Positions 33,528-47,088 of a stretch of 64,000 nt of DNA are shown here, in pieces. The DNA is from Apostichopus japonicus. Its lineage: Eukaryota > Echinodermata > Holothuroidea > Aspidochirotida > Stichopodidae. The notes beneath the pieces were generated by a model. It had not been told where the DNA came from and made no database searches. It saw only the letters and a list, made by a program, of their open reading frames with translations. Position 1 is the first letter of the stretch; the number at the start of each line of letters is the position of its first letter. The stretch spans positions 19,350,876-19,414,875 of the forward strand of contig NC_092567.1 in assembly GCF_037975245.1 (NCBI RefSeq), in the 5' to 3' direction. A program made the position numbers and the translations under genes.

Positions 33528-36500
33528 GGACTGTCTTTCTGATGAGTATTGGCCTATTTTCAGCGCTAATAATGTCTTCTATATGATATAGAGGTCAGCA
33601 TCCATTCGCCGCATCATTTTGAGAAGATTTTCAAAATGGCGATTTGGGGCCAAAATTGGCAAAAACCATAAGGGTATAGCCTTACAAAATGATCAAATTC
33701 GGACGAAAAATCGAGGTTTTTAAATTTCAGCCTAAATAACTCCAATGGATTCATGTGGATCAGAAGCATGTTCCCCTCCGGTTAGAAGTGAAATTCTAGC
33801 AAGTTTTCGCCTGAAAAATCAATATATGAAATCATAACGATTTGAATATTCAAATTAGACTGTCTTTCTGAAGAATATTGACCTATTTTCAACTCTAATA
33901 ATGTCTGCTATATGATAAAGAGGTCGGCATCCGTTCGCCGCCTCATTTTGAGAAGATTTTCAAATGGCGATTTGGGGCCAAAATTGGCAAAATCCATAAG
34001 GGTTATAGCCTTACAAAATGATCAAATTTGGACGAAAAATCGAGGTTTTTAAATTTCAGCCTAAATGTCTACAATGGATTCATGTGGATCAGAAGCATGT
34101 TCCCGTCCGGTTAGAAGTGAAATTCTAGCAAGTTTTCGCCTGAAAAATCAATATATGAAATCATAACGATTTGAATATTCAAATTAGACTGTCTTTCTGA
34201 AGAGTTTTGACCTATTTACAACGCTAATAATGTCTGCTATATGATAAAGAGGTCGGCATCCGTTCGCCGCATCATTTTGAGAAGATTTCCAAAATGGCGA
34301 TTTTGGGCCAAAATTGGCTAAAACCAAATATATGAAATCATAACGATTTGAATATTCAAATTAGACTGTCTTTCTGAAGAGTATTGACCTATTTTCAATG
34401 CTAATAATGTCTGCTATATGATCAAGAGGTCGGCATCCGTTCGCCGCCTCATTTTGAGAAGAATTTCAAAATGTCGATTTTGGGCCAAAATTGGCTAAAA
34501 CCATAAGAGTATAGCCTTACAAACTTATCAAATTCGGACGAAAAAATCGAGGTTTTTAAATTTCAGCCTAAATAACTCCAATGGATTCATGTGGATCAGA
34601 AGCATGTTCCCCTCCGGTTAGAAGTGAAATTCTAGCAAGTTTTCGCCTGAAAAATCAATATATGAAATCATAACGATTTGAATATTCAAATTAGACTGTC
34701 TTTCTGAAGAATATTGACCTATTTTCAACTCTAATAATGTCTGCTATATGATAAAGAGGTCGGCATCCGTTCGCCGCCTCATTTTGAGAAGATTTTCAAA
34801 ATGGCGATTTGGGGCCAAAATTGGCAAAATCCATAAGGGTTATAGCCTTACAAAATGATCAAATTCGGACGAAAAATCGAGGTTTTTAAATTTCAGCCTC
34901 ATTTTGAGAAGATTTTCAAAATGGCGATTTGGGGCCAAAATTGGCAAAAACCATAAGGGTATAGCCTTACAAAATGATCAAATTTGGACGAAAAATCGAG
35001 GTTTTTAAATTTCAGCCTAAATAACTCCAATGGATTCATGTGGATCAGAAGCATGTTCCCGTCCGGTTAGAAGTGAAATTCTAGCAAGTTTTCGCCTGAA
35101 AAATCAATATATGAAATCATAACGATTTGAATATTCAAATTAGACTGTCTTTCTGAAGAGTTTTGACCTATTTACAACGCTAATAATGTCTGCTATATGA
35201 TAAAGAGGTCGGCATCCGTTCGCCGCATCATTTTGAGAAGATTTTCAAAATGGCGATTTTGGGCCAAAATTGGCAAAAACCATAAGGGTATAGCCTTACA
35301 AAATGATCAAATTTGGACGAAAAATCGAGGTTTTTAAATTTCAGCCTAAATAACTCCAATGGATTCATGTGGATCAGAAGCATGTTCCCCTCCGGTTAGA
35401 AGTGAAATTCTAGCAAGTTTTCGCCTGAAAAATCAATATATGAAATCATAACGATTTGAATATTCAAATTAGACTGTCTTTCTGAAGAATATTGACCTAT
35501 TTTCAGCGCTAATAATGTCTGCTATATGATAAAGAGGTCGGCATCCGTTCGCCGCATCATTTTGAGAAGATTTTCAAAATGGCGATTTGGGGCCAAATTG
35601 GCAAAACCCATAAGGGTATAGCCTTACAAAATGATCAAATTTGGACGAAAAATCGAGGTTTTTAAATTTCAGCCTAAATGTCTACAATGGATTCATGTGG
35701 ATCAGAAGCATGTTCCCGTCCGGTTAGAAGTGAAATTCTAGCAAGTTTTCGCCTGAAAAATCAATATATGAAATCATAACGATTTGAATATTCAAATTAG
35801 ACTGTCTTTCTGAAGAGTTTTGACCTATTTACAACGCTAATAATGTCTGCTATATGATAAAGAGGTCGGCATCCGTTCGCCGCATCATTTTGAGAAGATT
35901 TCCAAAATGGCGATTTTGGGCCAAAATTGGCAAAAACCATAAGGGTATAGCCTTACAAAATGATCAAATTTGGACGAAAAATCGAGGTTTTTAAATTTCA
36001 GCCTAAATAACTCCAATGGATTCATGTGGATCAGAAGCATGTTCCCCTCCGGTTAGAAGTGAAATTCTAGCAAGTTTTCGCCTGAAAAATCAATATATGA
36101 AATCATAACGATTTGAATATTCAAATTAGACTGTCTTTCTGAAGAATATTGACCTATTTTCAACTCTAATAATGTCTGCTATATGATAAAGAGGTCGGCA
36201 TCCGTTCGCCGCCTCATTTTGAGAAGATTTTCAAAATGGCGATTTGGGGCCAATATTGGCAAAATCCATAAGGGTTATAGCCTTACAAAATGATCAAATT
36301 CGGACGAAAAATCGAGGTTTTTAAATTTCAGCCTCATTTTGAGAAGATTTTCAAAATGGCGATTTGGGGCCAAAATTGGCAAAAACATAAGGGTATAGCC
36401 TTACAAAATGATCAAATTTGGACGAAAAATCGAGGTTTTTAAATTTCAGCCTAAATAACTCCAATGGATTCATGTGGATCAGAAGCATGTTCCCCTCCGG

Positions 36501-39500
36501 TTAGAAGTGAAATTCTAGCAAGTTTTCGCCTGAAAAATCAATATATGAAATCATAACGATTTGAATATTCAAATTAGACTGTCTTTCTGAAGAATATTGA
36601 CCTATTTTCAACGCTAATAATGTGTGCTATATGATGAAGAGGTCGGCATCCGGTCGCCGCATCATTTTGAGAAGATTTAAAAATGGCGATTTTGGGCCAA
36701 AATTGGCTAAAACCAAATATATGAAATCATAACGATTTGAATATTCAAATTAGACTGTCTTTCTGAAGAGTATTGACCTATTTTCAATGCTAATAATGTC
36801 TGCTATATGATCAAGAGGTCGGCATCCGTTCGCCGCCTCATTTTGAGAAGAATTTCAAAATGTCGATTTTGGGCCAAAATTGGCTAAAACCATAAGAGTA
36901 TAGCCTTACAAACTTATCAAATTCGGACGAAAAAATCGAGGTTTTTAAATTTCAGCCTAAATAACTCCAATGGATTCATGTGGATCAGAAGCATGTTCCC
37001 GTCCGGTTAGAAGTGAAATTCTAGCAAGTTTTCGCCTGAAAAATCAATATATGAAATCATAACGATTTGAATATTCAAATTAGACTGTCTTTCTGAAGAA
37101 TATTGACCTATTTTCAACGCTAATAATGTCTGCTATATGATAAAGAGGTCGGCATCCGTTCGCCGCATCATTTTGAGAAGATTTTCAAAATGGCGATTTG
37201 GGGCCAAAATTGGCAAAACCCATAAGGGTATAGCCTTACAAAATGATCAAATTTGGACGAAAAATCGAGGTTTTTAAATTTCAGCCTAAATGTCTACAAT
37301 GGATTCATGTGGATCAGAAGCATGTTCCCGTCCGGTTAGAAGTGAAATTCTAGCAAGTTTTCGCCTGAAAAATCAATATATGAAATCATAACGATTTGAA
37401 TATTCAAATTAGACTGTCTTTCTGAAGAGTTTTGACCTATTTACAACGCTAATAATGTCTGCTATATGATAAAGAGGTCGGCATCCGTTCGCCGCATCAT
37501 TTTGAGAAGATTTTCAAAATGGCGATTTTGGGCCAAAATTGGCAAAAACCATAAGGGTATAGCCTTACCAAATGATCAAATTTGGACGAAAAATCGAGGT
37601 TTTTAAATTTCAGCCTAAATAACTCCAATGGATTCATGTGGATCAGAAGCATGTTCCCCTCCGGTTAGAAGTGAAATTCTAGCAAGTTTTCGCCTGAAAA
37701 ATCAATATATGAAATCATAACGATTTGAATATTCAAATTAGACTGTCTTTCTGAAGAATATTGACCTATTTTCAACTCTAATAATGTCTGCTATATGATA
37801 AAGAGGTCGGCATCCGTTCGCCGCCTCATTTTGAGAAGATTTTCAAAATGGCGATTTGGGGCCAAAATTGGCAAAATCCATAAGGGTTATAGCCTTACAA
37901 AATGATCAAATTCGGACGAAAAATCGAGGTTTTTAAATTTCAGCCTCATTTTGAGAAGATTTTCAAAATGGCGATTTGGGGCCAAAATTGGCAAAAACCA
38001 TAAGGGTATAGCCTTACAAAATGATCAAATTTGGACGAAAAATCGAGGTTTTTAAATTTCAGCCTAAATAACTCCAATGGATTCATGTGGATCAGAAGCA
38101 TGTTCCCCTCCGGTTAGAAGTGAAATTCTAGCAAGTTTTCGCCTGAAAAATCAATATATGAAATCATAACGATTTGAATATTCAAATTAGACTGTCTTTC
38201 TGAAGAATATTGACCTATTTTCAACGCTAATAATGTGTGCTATATGATGAAGAGGTCGGCATCCGGTCGCCGCATCATTTTGAGAAGATTTCCAAAATGG
38301 CGATTTTGGGCCAAAATTGGCTAAAACCAAATATATGAAATCATAACGATTTGAATATTCAAATTAGACTGTCTTTCTGAAGAGTATTGACCTATTTTCA
38401 ATGCTAATAATGTCTGCTATATGATCAAGAGGTCGGCATCCGTTCGCCGCCTCATTTTGAAAAGAATTTCAAAATGTCGATTTTGGGCCAAAATTGGCTA
38501 AAACCATAAGAGTATAGCCTTACAAACTTATCAAATTCGGACGAAAAAATCGAGGTTTTTAAATTTCAGCCTAAATAACTCCAATGGATTCATGTGGATC
38601 AGAAGCATGTTCCCGTCCGGTTAGAAGTGAAATTCTAGCAAGTTTTCGCCTGAAAAATCAATATATGAAATCATAACGATTTGAATATTCAAATTAGACT
38701 GTCTTTCTGAAGAATATTGACCTATTTTCAACGCTAATAATGTCTGCTATATGATGAAGAGGTCGGCATCCGTTCGCCGCATCATTTTGAGAAGATTTTC
38801 AAAATGGCGATTTGGGGCCAAAATTGGCAAAACCCATAAGGGTATAGCCTTACAAAATGATCAAATTTGGACGAAAAATCGAGGTTTTTAAATTTCAGCC
38901 TAAATGTCTACAATGGATTCATGTGGATCAGAAGCATGTTCCCGTCCGGTTAGAAGTGAAATTCTAGCAAGTTTTCGCCTGAAAAATCAATATATGAAAT
39001 CATAACGATTTGAATATTCAAATTAGACTGTCTTTCTGAAGAGTTTTGACCTATTTACAACGCTAATAATGTCTGCTATATGATAAAGAGGTCGGCATCC
39101 GTTCGCCGCATCATTTTGAGAAGATTTCCAAAATGGCGATTTTGGGCCAAAATTGGCAAAAACCATAAGGGTATAGCCTTACAAAATGATCAAATTTGGA
39201 CGAAAAATCGAGGTTTTTAAATTTCAGCCTAAATAACTCCAATGGATTCATGTGGATCAGAAGCATGTTCCCGTCCGGTTAGAAGTGAAATTCTAGCAAG
39301 TTTTCGCCTGAAAAATCAATATATGAAATCATAACGATTTGAATATTCAAATTAGACTGTCTTTCTGAAGAATATTGACCTATTTTCAACGCTAATAATG
39401 TCTGCTATATGATAAAGAGGTCGGCATCCGTTCGCCGCATCATTTTGAGAAGATTTTCAAAATGGCGATTTGGGGCCAAAATTGGCAAAAACCATAAGGG

Positions 39501-42500
39501 TATAGCCTTACAAAATGATCAAATTTGGACGAAAAATCGAGGTTTTTAAATTTCAGCCTAAATAACTCCAATGGATTCATGTGGATCAGAAGCATGTTCC
39601 CGTCCGGTTAGAAGTGAAATTCTAGCAAGTTTTCGCCTGAAAAATCAATATATGAAATCATAACGATTTGAATATTCAAATTAGACTGTCTTTCTGAAGA
39701 ATATTGACCTATTTTCAACGCTAATAATGTCTGCTATATGATAAAGAGGTCGGCATCCGTTCGCCGCATCATTTTGAGAAGATTTTCAAAATGGCGATTT
39801 GGGGCCAAAATTGGCAAAACCCATAAGGGTATAGCCTTACAAAATGATCAAATTTGGACGAAAAATCGAGGTTTTTAAATTTCAGCCTAAATGTCTACAA
39901 TGGATTCATGTGGATCAGAAGCATGTTCCCGTCCGGTTAGAAGTGAAATTCTAGCAAGTTTTCGCCTGAAAAATTAATATATGAAATCATAACGATTTGA
40001 ATATTCAAATTAGACTGTCTTTCTGAAGAGTTTTGACCTATTTACAACGCTAATAATGTCTGCTATATGATAAAGAGGTCGGCATCCGTTCGCCGCATCA
40101 TTTTGAGAAGATTTCCAAAATGGCGATTTTGGGCCAAAATTGGCAAAAACCATAAGGGTATAGCCTCACAAAATGATCAAATTTGGACGAAAAATCGAGG
40201 TTTTTAAATTTCAGCCTAAATAACTCCAATGGATTCATGTGGATCAGAAGCATGTTCCCGTCCGGTTAGAAGTGAAACTCTAGCAAGTTTTCGCCTGAAA
40301 AATCAATATATGAAATCATAACGATTTGAATATTCAAATTAGACTGTCTTTCTGAAGAATATTGACCTATTTTCAACGCTAATAATGTCTGCTATATGAT
40401 AAAGAGGTCGGCATCCGTTCGCCGCATCATTTTGAGAAGATTTGAAATTGGGGATTTTGGGCCAAAATTGGCTAAAACCAAATATATGAAATCATAACGA
40501 TTTGAATATTCAAATTAGACTGTCTTTCTGAAGAGTATTGACCTATTTTCAATGCTAATAATGTCTGCTATATGATCAAGAGGTCGGCATCCGTTCGCCG
40601 CATCATTTTGAGAAGAATTTCAAAATGTCGATTTTGGGACAAAATTGGCAAAAACCATAAGAGTATAGCCTTACAAACTTATCAAATTTGGACGAAAAAT
40701 CGAGGTTTTTAAATTTCAGCCTAAATAACTCCAATGGATTCATGTGGATCAGAAGCATGTTCCCGTCCGATTAGAAGTAAAATTCTAGCAAGTTTTTGCT
40801 TGAAAAATCAATATATGAAATCATAACGATTTGAATATTCAAATTAGACTGTCTTTCTGAAAAATATTGACCTTTTTTCAACGCTAATAATGTGTGCTAT
40901 ATGATGAAGAGGTCGGCATCCGTTCGCCGCATCATTTTGAGAAGATTTGAAATTGGGGATTTCTGGCCAAAATTGGCTAAAACCAAATATATGAAATCTA
41001 TATGAAAATATATGAAAAATTAATATATGAAATCATAACGATTTGAATATTCAAATTAGACTGTCTTTCTGAAGAGTTTTGACCTATTTACAACGCTAAT
41101 AATGTCTGCTATATGATAAAGAGGTCGGCATCCGTTCGCCGCATCATTTTGAGAAGATTTCCAAAATGGCGATTTTGGGCCAAAATTGGCAAAAACCATA
41201 AGGGTATAGCCTTACAAAATGATCAAATTTGGACGAAAAATCGAGGTTTTTAAATTTCAGCCTAAATAACTCCAATGGATTCATGTGGATCAGAAGCATG
41301 TTCCCGTCCGGTTAGAAGTGAAATTCTAGCAAGTTTTCGCCTGAAAAATCAATATATGAAATCATAACGATTTGAATATTCAAATTAGACTGTCTTTCTG
41401 AAGAATATTGACCTATTTTCAACGCTAATAATGTCTGCTATATGATAAAGAGGTCGGCATCCGTTCGCCGCATCATTTTGAGAAGATTTGAAATTGGGGA
41501 TTTTGGGCCAAAATTGGCTAAAACCAAATATATGAAATCATAACGATTTGAATATTCAAATTAGACTGTCTTTCTGAAGAGTATTGACCTATTTTCAATG
41601 CTAATAATGTCTGCTATATGATCAAGAGGTCGGCATCCGTTCGCCGCATCATTTTGAGAAGAATTTCAAAATGTCGATTTTGGGACAAAATTGGCAAAAA
41701 CCATAAGAGTATAGCCTTACAAACTTATCAAATTTGGACGAAAAATCGAGGTTTTTAAATTTCAGCCTAAATAACGCCAATGGATTCATGTGGATCAGAA
41801 GCATGTTCCCGTCCGATTAGAAGTAAAATTCTAGCAAGTTTTTGCTTGAAAAATCAATATATGAAATCATAACGATTTGAATATTCAAATTAGACTGTCT
41901 TTCTGAAAAATATTGACCTTTTTTCAACGCTAATAATGTGTGCTATATGATGAAGAGGTCGGCATCCGTTCGCCGCATCATTTTGAGAAGATTTGAAATT
42001 GGGGATTTCTGGCCAAAATTGGCTAAAACCAAATATATGAAATCATAACGATTTGAATATTCAAATTAGACTGTCTTTCTGAAGAGTTTTGACCTATTTA
42101 CAACGCTAATAATGTCTGCTATATGATAAAGAGGTCGGCATCCGTTCGCCGCATCATTTTGAGAAGATTTCCAAAATGGCGATTTTGGGCCAAAATTGGC
42201 AAAAACCATAAGGGTATATATAGCCTTACAAAATGATCAAATTTGGACGAAAATTCGAGGTTTTTAAATTTCAGCCTAAATGTCTACAATGGATTCATGT
42301 GGATCAGAAGCATGTTCCCGTCCGGTTAGAAGTGAAATTCTAGCAAGTTTTCGCCTGAAAAATCAATATATGAAATCATAACGATTTGAATATTCAAATT
42401 AGACTGTCTTTCTGAAGAATATTGACCTATTTTCAACGCTAATAATGTGTGCTATATGATGAAGAGGTCGGCATCCGTTCGCCGCATCATTTTGAGGATC

Positions 42501-42740
42501 AAACGCATGTTCCCGTCCGGTTAGAAGTAAAATTCTAGCAAGTTTTCGCCTGAAAATTCAATATATGTAATCATAATTCGATTTGAATATTCATATTAGA
42601 CTGTCTTTCTGAAGAGTATTGACAGAAGAGTATTGACAGAAGAGTATTGACATCGGCATCCGTTCGCCGCATCCGCATCATTTTGAGAATATTTTCAAAA
42701 TGTCGACTTTGGGCCAAAATTGGCAAAACCATAAGGGTAC
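33528..42740 (+). repeat. 9.2-kb satellite array, 329-bp monomer with higher-order structure
   Basis: Counting the landmark agactgtctttctgaa gives about 30 monomers. Spacing is mostly 329-330 bases, with a short variant of 176-177 (internal deletion) and a long variant of 448-449 (internal 120-base duplication). The series 449-177-330-329-329 occurs twice in succession (36128-37740 and 37740-39354, about 1.61 kb each). Copies are nearly identical in the centre. The right edge is degraded, with shorter units and a small gaagagtattgaca triplication near 42613-42652. All monomers point the same way and no long frame exists. Confidence 0.97.
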
Positions 42741-44440
42741 TCCTGAGAGGCCTAAAGGGGTCTAAAGTTGCCTCAATTGACCAAATTTTTGCACCACTTT
42801 TGATTCCATTCATTCTCTTCAACATGTTAGCCGAAAGAACCAGATCCTGATTGATAACGTATCAAAGAAGATGTTTTCCTACTGCATTCTGGCACTTTCC
42901 TGAAGGAGAACATCCGGGCGGATTGATATAAACTCTAATAGGAGTATGGCTCCTAACGCAAGGAACATAGCTGATTATCATCTCATTGTTGATCTGCTGC
43001 CCTCTATTTCTCAGCTGTTCTTCCTACACAGTATGCCAAGTTTTCAACAGTCCAGCCGGTAAGTTTATAAATTAGTTAGGTGCAGATGTTAATAAGCAGA
43101 ATTTTTGACCGGACAACATTAACAGATGGGTGATAAACTTTCATAGGGTGTAGCCAATCATGTCTTTAACGTAAAGAAATTGTATATTTGGCCTTTAAAG
43201 AGTCCCTCGGGTTAACTTCTTTCCAGGTTTGGACAGCCAGAAAACTAGGCTCTACAAGTTGTAATGAAAACAGTGGAAATGTTTTTTTTCTAATGATAGG
43301 CTATTTAGCGCCTCCAATTTGATGAAGGGAATACAAATTTTCAATAGTTAGTCCTTCAACCATTCTGAGCTTGAAAGGCATGTTTCAATGTAGTTGAGTA
43401 ATATTTTTGTTCACCAACATAAAAATCAACTTCTGTCACACATAGGGGACAGACCGGGGAAACCAATCAACTTTGGACCCCTACCCCAGGTTGTGCCAAG
43501 TTTAGATAAAATATGGTAACCCTTTGCCAATGACAACAATTCCATAATTTTTTCCTTCGAATAATCGTGTGAAAAAGACCTTTCCTTTTATTTCTAAAAG
43601 GTAATCCTACTTTGCATTGGTCTACAACAGTGGACGACATACAATACATATAATTTCAAACACTTAATTTCCGGATTCCATCAATATTGATCGCCAATTG
43701 TTAGGTGTACTTTCAGCTCCTCGTTTAAGGAATGCTGGACAAACATGCGTCCGGTGAGAGGTCACGCCAGATGGAGGACCGTACCCATGACAGACGTCTG
43801 TCTGCCCTAAGTCTGAATAATCTCAGCAGGAGGCTCCTGATAAAATCAAATAATCAATTCTTGACAATTTTTTACATCATTCTGTCGTGAATCATGGATT
43901 GGTTTATTGAATGTTTTGTCTTCTTCAGATATGCCATCCGTGGACAGGAATACGCTTGGTCCCAGTCCTCCAATCAGGTTCATCCAAAAATATCGTCAAC
44001 GTAGAAGCGTAATGTATTGCCTGTAGCGGTTCATATTCAAAAGGATTGCCTCGATTGGATGATGGCTTCAAGTAGAATTTTAGTCTTGATTAGAGAGAAC
44101 ATTTGAATGCTAGTGATGTTCATCTCTGTAGCTATTCCAGCTAAAAGATATTCACCTGGAATCTCAAAAGAAACCTTGCAGATAAAAGGCTATGTATTTT
44201 ATTGTAATATGTTTGATTGTTTCTTCTGTGCTGTACAAAATGAGCTAAAAATTAGTAAAATTAATAAATTAGACAAAAAAGGTTACATAATTATAGCACA
44301 AACCTCACTTCAAAGAAATGATTGAACTTATGATATCTTCCAAAGTACGGTGAATGAATCCAATTTACTTTAATCCTTGATGTTCCCTTTGCAAATATTT
44401 CCTGCTCTTTTCAAACCCTGACACAATGCCAATGTCTTAA

Positions 44441-45673
44441 AACCATAGCACAGAAACCGCGTTGCTTCGTGTAGGAAATGACATTCTAGTTTCAATGGAC
44501 AATCATAAAGAGTGTATTTTAGTTCTACTCGATCTTACCGCCGCATTCGATACAATTGACCACGATATTTTACTGCAACGTTTGGAGCATCGGTTTGGCA
44601 TAAATGGTACCGCTTTAAAGTGGTTCGATTCATATCTTCGAGGACGTACTCAACGTGTCTGTATTGACAATTGTTATTCGGAAGATGAACCATTATTTTG
44701 CGGTGTACCACAGGGAAGCAGTCTTGGGCCGATTCTTTTTACCTTGTATACATCCCCACTCGAAGACATTATTTTAGCCAATGATATTGACTTTATGCTT
44801 TTTGCCGATGATACACAACTGTATTTTTCGTGTAAAAATCTATCTGACTGGAAATTTATACCTGAAAAATGCATAGATGATATTCGTGAGTGGATGGCAG
44901 CAAATCGACTTGTACTCAATGATAGCAAAACAGAAGTAATTCATTTTCACAGTAAGTTCCGAAAAGTTCCAGCAGACATATCTAGTTTCAGAGTTGGTGT
45001 TACTCATGTTAAACCCATTTCCGTTGTCAGAAATTTAGGAGTGCAATTTGATGAATTCAGTTCTATGTCAAGTCATGTTTCAAAAATTTGTCAGTCAGCA
45101 TCTTACTCATTGTATCGTATTGGGAAAATTCGTAAGCTCTTAGATCGCACAAGCACAGAAAGATTAATTCATGCATTTGTTACATCGCACCTTGATTATT
45201 GTAATAGTTTATTATATGGAATTGAGCAACAGCAACTGGCACGTCTTCAATTGATTCAAAACTCGGCAGCACGCATGGTTACAAGGAGCAGGAGGCACGA
45301 ACACATCACACCCATATTGATTGACCTTCATTGGTTACCTGTCTCCGCAAGGATTGAATTTAAGTCTCTAGTCATAACTTACAATATTATAAATGGCACT
45401 GCCCCTCACTATCTTGGCTCTCTGATCAGTCGTCAGGCTCTTCCAGAGCCCATGCAGATTGCAAATCGCACACGACAGAGGAACAGACATTCTATGGAGA
45501 TACGACTAGAGCCTGGCAGATTCGCCCAAAAAAGCTTTGGCGCACGATCCTTTGCCTATTTTGCACCTGATCTATGGAATGCACTCCCCAATGACATCAG
45601 GGCAGCTCCATCATTAAATGCTTTTAAGGCACACCTTAAAACTCACCTTTTTCGAAAGTATTATTCTTTTTAA
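44441..45673 (+). CDS. LINE reverse transcriptase fragment, open frame
   Basis: About 410 codons are open from the truncation point to TAA at 45671-45673. The C-terminal part (HLDYCNSLLYGI, then ITPILIDLHWLPVSARIEFK, FGARSFAYFAPDLWNALP) is the usual thumb and tail region of CR1/L2-type polyproteins. No proper start codon is expected. Confidence 0.9.
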   Translation, partial: NHSTETALLRVGNDILVSMDNHKECILVLLDLTAAFDTIDHDILLQRLEHRFGINGTALKWFDSYLRGRTQRVCIDNCYSEDEPLFCGVPQGSSLGPILFTLYTSPLEDIILANDIDFMLFADDTQLYFSCKNLSDWKFIPEKCIDDIREWMAANRLVLNDSKTEVIHFHSKFRKVPADISSFRVGVTHVKPISVVRNLGVQFDEFSSMSSHVSKICQSASYSLYRIGKIRKLLDRTSTERLIHAFVTSHLDYCNSLLYGIEQQQLARLQLIQNSAARMVTRSRRHEHITPILIDLHWLPVSARIEFKSLVITYNIINGTAPHYLGSLISRQALPEPMQIANRTRQRNRHSMEIRLEPGRFAQKSFGARSFAYFAPDLWNALPNDIRAAPSLNAFKAHLKTHLFRKYYSF

Positions 45674-46067
45674 TCCTCCAGTCATATTGATTGTGTTACC
45701 ATCTTGCCATGTTTTGATTGTTTTATATTGAAATTTATTTTCTACTTTTGTTTTGATAGTCTTATTGTTGCTATTTCTTCGGCTGTAATAGTTTAGTATT
45801 TTAGTTTTATTGTATGCTGTCATATTTTATTGCTTTTGTCTTTAATTTCTGAATTTTTGTTTTTGTTTTTTATTAATTATTGTTAGTTATTTATTTCTGT
45901 ATTTCTTAGGATGCAATATTTTTAGATTGTATTATTTTTTATGCTGTATTACTTTTTAAGTTGTATTTTTTTTTTATTTTTTTTTTTTATGCTTTTCTGT
46001 GAAGCGGCTTTGAGATCATTCTTTTGATGTAAAGCGCTATATAAGAATAAATTATTATTATTATTAT
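44441..46067 (+). mobile_element. 5'-truncated CR1/L2-like LINE with reverse transcriptase
   Basis: Sequence starts abruptly within the RT domain (HSTETALLRV) and runs as one open frame to 45673. RT motifs are LLDLTAAFDTIDHDILL, GVPQGSSLGPILF and the catalytic FADDTQLY. An AT-rich 3' tail follows, ending gtaaagcgctatataagaat and an (ATT)n run. TTAA flanks both ends (44437-44440 and 46068-46071), and the intact NAT10 copy has one TTAA at the matching point. The endonuclease and the first RT part are absent, so this copy is dead on arrival although its frame is intact, suggesting recent insertion. Confidence 0.92.
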
Positions 46068-47088
46068 TTAATCATTTCAATCCCATTGTTGGAAATATTT
46101 TAACGGCATTGACATCATTGATTTTCATTTTACAGTAACAAGGACCAACATCCGAAGAGGATAATTTTCGTTCCAAAAGATCCATCGGCCAAAAAGAAGA
46201 AGATAAAGAGGGCTCGTTTCTCACATAACTGAAGAGTTTCTTCAATTGATGCAGCAATAATGATGTAATGATGACCTAACGTTTCACTGAAGACTGCCTT
46301 ATGAGCCAGCAGAGCTAAGGCTTTCCGAGGGATATTTCAAGGAAAGGGACATGTTCCCATTGGTCATCGATCAGCAGACGATTTGTTGTCATGGTTACCG
46401 GACATGAAGACCATCGTCAGCAAGTCTTGACAATACTGATGTTCTTCCTGGTGACGAAAAGAACAGCAAAACCCTTTTTTAGTACGAGATAGCACCAAAT
46501 GATACTTTTAAGGAGTTCAGGTTTGAAATGCAAACTTCTCTTTCATTCATAAAAGTTTGGGTATATCTTCCCAATCTGCAATACGGTATAGTTCTTCTAC
46601 TGGCCTGAAATCACACAGACCTAGGCCAACAAATAGGTGTGAATGTTCGAGCGTGTGATAGACTTCTATAAATGTTGTTATTGGTTGTCATGCTTGAAAA
46701 TAGCTGTGGCGACTATTGCTTACATTGGTATATAACTTAGTAAGAACATAAGGTAAAGAAGAAGGACTAAAACTAGGATGGAAAAAATATTAGTGATGTG
46801 GTAAAGTGAAGTAAAAAATATGGAGAATGGCATCATTATTACCACTAGCATAAATATAGGGTGAAGGTATCAAAGGAAAAATCATCAATTTGATGAGCTC
46901 CAAACAAAACTTGAACAAAACTTGAAAATGGACTTTAGAAAGTAGTTAACTAGGATGCTTTAAGTCCAACGTTTTGGGCCAAAAGGAAATGGATTTACCT
47001 CTGAACTTTTCATTAAGCAAATATTTGAATACTTGAGATTATTTTTCAAAAATAAGGAGAAATTGACAACAACAAACCAGCATAGTTT

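Larger units (their letters stand above)
42952..47070 (+). pseudogene. Partial duplicate of the NAT10 3' end (pseudogene)
   Basis: It is collinear with 28792-32300. It holds the end of exon 21 (42952-43058, with an internal deletion that breaks the frame), the start of exon 22, a deletion of about 700 bases removing most of exon 22 and exon 23, exon 24 with a one-base loss (43930-44011), exon 25 (46136-46232) and the 3' flank. A LINE is inserted between the copies of exons 24 and 25. There is no start or upstream exons, so it cannot make NAT10. Confidence 0.93.

Noticed and set aside
33528-42740. CRISPR-like regular array
   Set aside because: Units are long monomers joined head to tail with no unique spacers, in an animal genome.
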